Below are positions 5,093-5,331 of a stretch of 5,331 bases of DNA, one piece after another; position 1 is the first letter of the stretch; the number at the start of each line of letters is the position of its first letter. Under the pieces are notes generated by a model that saw only the letters and a program-made list of their open reading frames with translations, ran no database searches and was not told the origin of the DNA. Position numbers and translations under genes: made by a program. Origin of the DNA: Chryseobacterium gleum. GTDB taxonomy: Bacteria > Bacteroidota > Bacteroidia > Flavobacteriales_D > Sanyastnellaceae. The stretch spans positions 1 to 5,331 of the forward strand of contig CAMCYM010000119.1 of NCBI GenBank assembly GCA_945883885.1. The letters run 5' to 3'.

Positions 5093-5331
5093 TTATCGCG
5101 ATTCCAGTCGCGCGATGAACGCCTGCACGGCCCGCCCCCGATGTCCGATGGCATGTTTCTCGTGCGAGGCCATTTCTGCAAACGTGCGATCCTCCCCATC
5201 CGGCACGAAGACCGGATCGTACCCGAACCCACCGGCCCCGCGCGGAGCTTCTGCAATCCTTCCTTCGACAACCCCCTCGACCCACCACAGCTTGCCACCG
5301 ATGGTCGACGCCACCACCGTCCGAAACCGCG
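5093..5331 (-). CDS. rdgB: RdgB/HAM1-type XTP/dITP pyrophosphatase, C-terminal part (5' end outside window)
   Basis: RdgB/HAM1 enzymes hydrolyse non-canonical purine nucleotides (dITP, XTP, ITP) to monophosphates and pyrophosphate, keeping deaminated bases out of DNA and RNA. About 79 residues are present and the frame is open to the right edge, so the start and the N-terminal catalytic region are missing. Visible family signatures are RFRTVVAS near the edge, VEGVVEGRIAEAPRGAGGFGYDPVF (the conserved PRG..GFGYDP core) and TFAEMASHEK, then HAIGHRGRAVQAF. The last motif is normally K-N-x-x-S-H-R. Here the asparagine is histidine and the serine is glycine, while the lysine, histidine and arginine are kept. 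The gene ends at TAA 5093-5095, upstream of hipB in the same direction. Identification rests on the GFGYDP block and is firm. Confidence 0.93.
   Translation of the reverse strand, partial: RFRTVVASTIGGKLWWVEGVVEGRIAEAPRGAGGFGYDPVFVPDGEDRTFAEMASHEKHAIGHRGRAVQAFIARLESR

Overview
The window comes from a bacterial chromosome, most likely a GC-rich member of the Bacteroidota. Three things suggest this. The TrmH-type methyltransferase and the TPR/OmpA-like lipoprotein are written in forms I know from Bacteroidota. Perfect or near-perfect copies of the TAnnTTTG (-7) promoter element of that phylum lie upstream of several genes. No Shine-Dalgarno motif decides any start. The high GC content is unusual for the phylum, so the placement is an inference.

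Layout, left to right. Positions 1-1075 (+ strand) hold the 3' end of uvrB (excinuclease subunit B) and, 7 bp later, a small SpoU/TrmH-family RNA methyltransferase, apparently one operon. A strong hairpin at 1101-1131 closes this block and also lies just past the end of a convergent gene. Everything to the right is on the - strand. At 1156-2865 is a 569-residue lipoprotein with an interrupted OmpA-like domain and C-terminal TPR-like repeats. At 2961-3914 is accA (carboxyltransferase alpha subunit of acetyl-CoA carboxylase). At 3975-5040 is a hipBA-type toxin-antitoxin locus. At 5093-5331 is the 3' end of an rdgB/HAM1-type nucleotide pyrophosphatase gene, cut by the window edge.

Most genes are housekeeping: DNA repair, RNA modification, fatty-acid synthesis and nucleotide-pool cleaning. 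The odd part is hipBA. The HipB-like antitoxin is intact and overlaps the hipA start by 4 bp (ATGA). hipA itself is broken: about 50 residues of its N-terminal domain run straight into the C-terminal kinase half in another reading frame, with the middle of the protein missing. The junction is a single 12-bp stretch that reads as conserved HipA residues in both frames, as expected from a deletion between two short direct repeats. The locus therefore looks like an antitoxin with a disarmed toxin remnant.

I found no RNA gene, CRISPR array, insertion sequence or clearly new system. No stretch above 300 bp lacks a gene.
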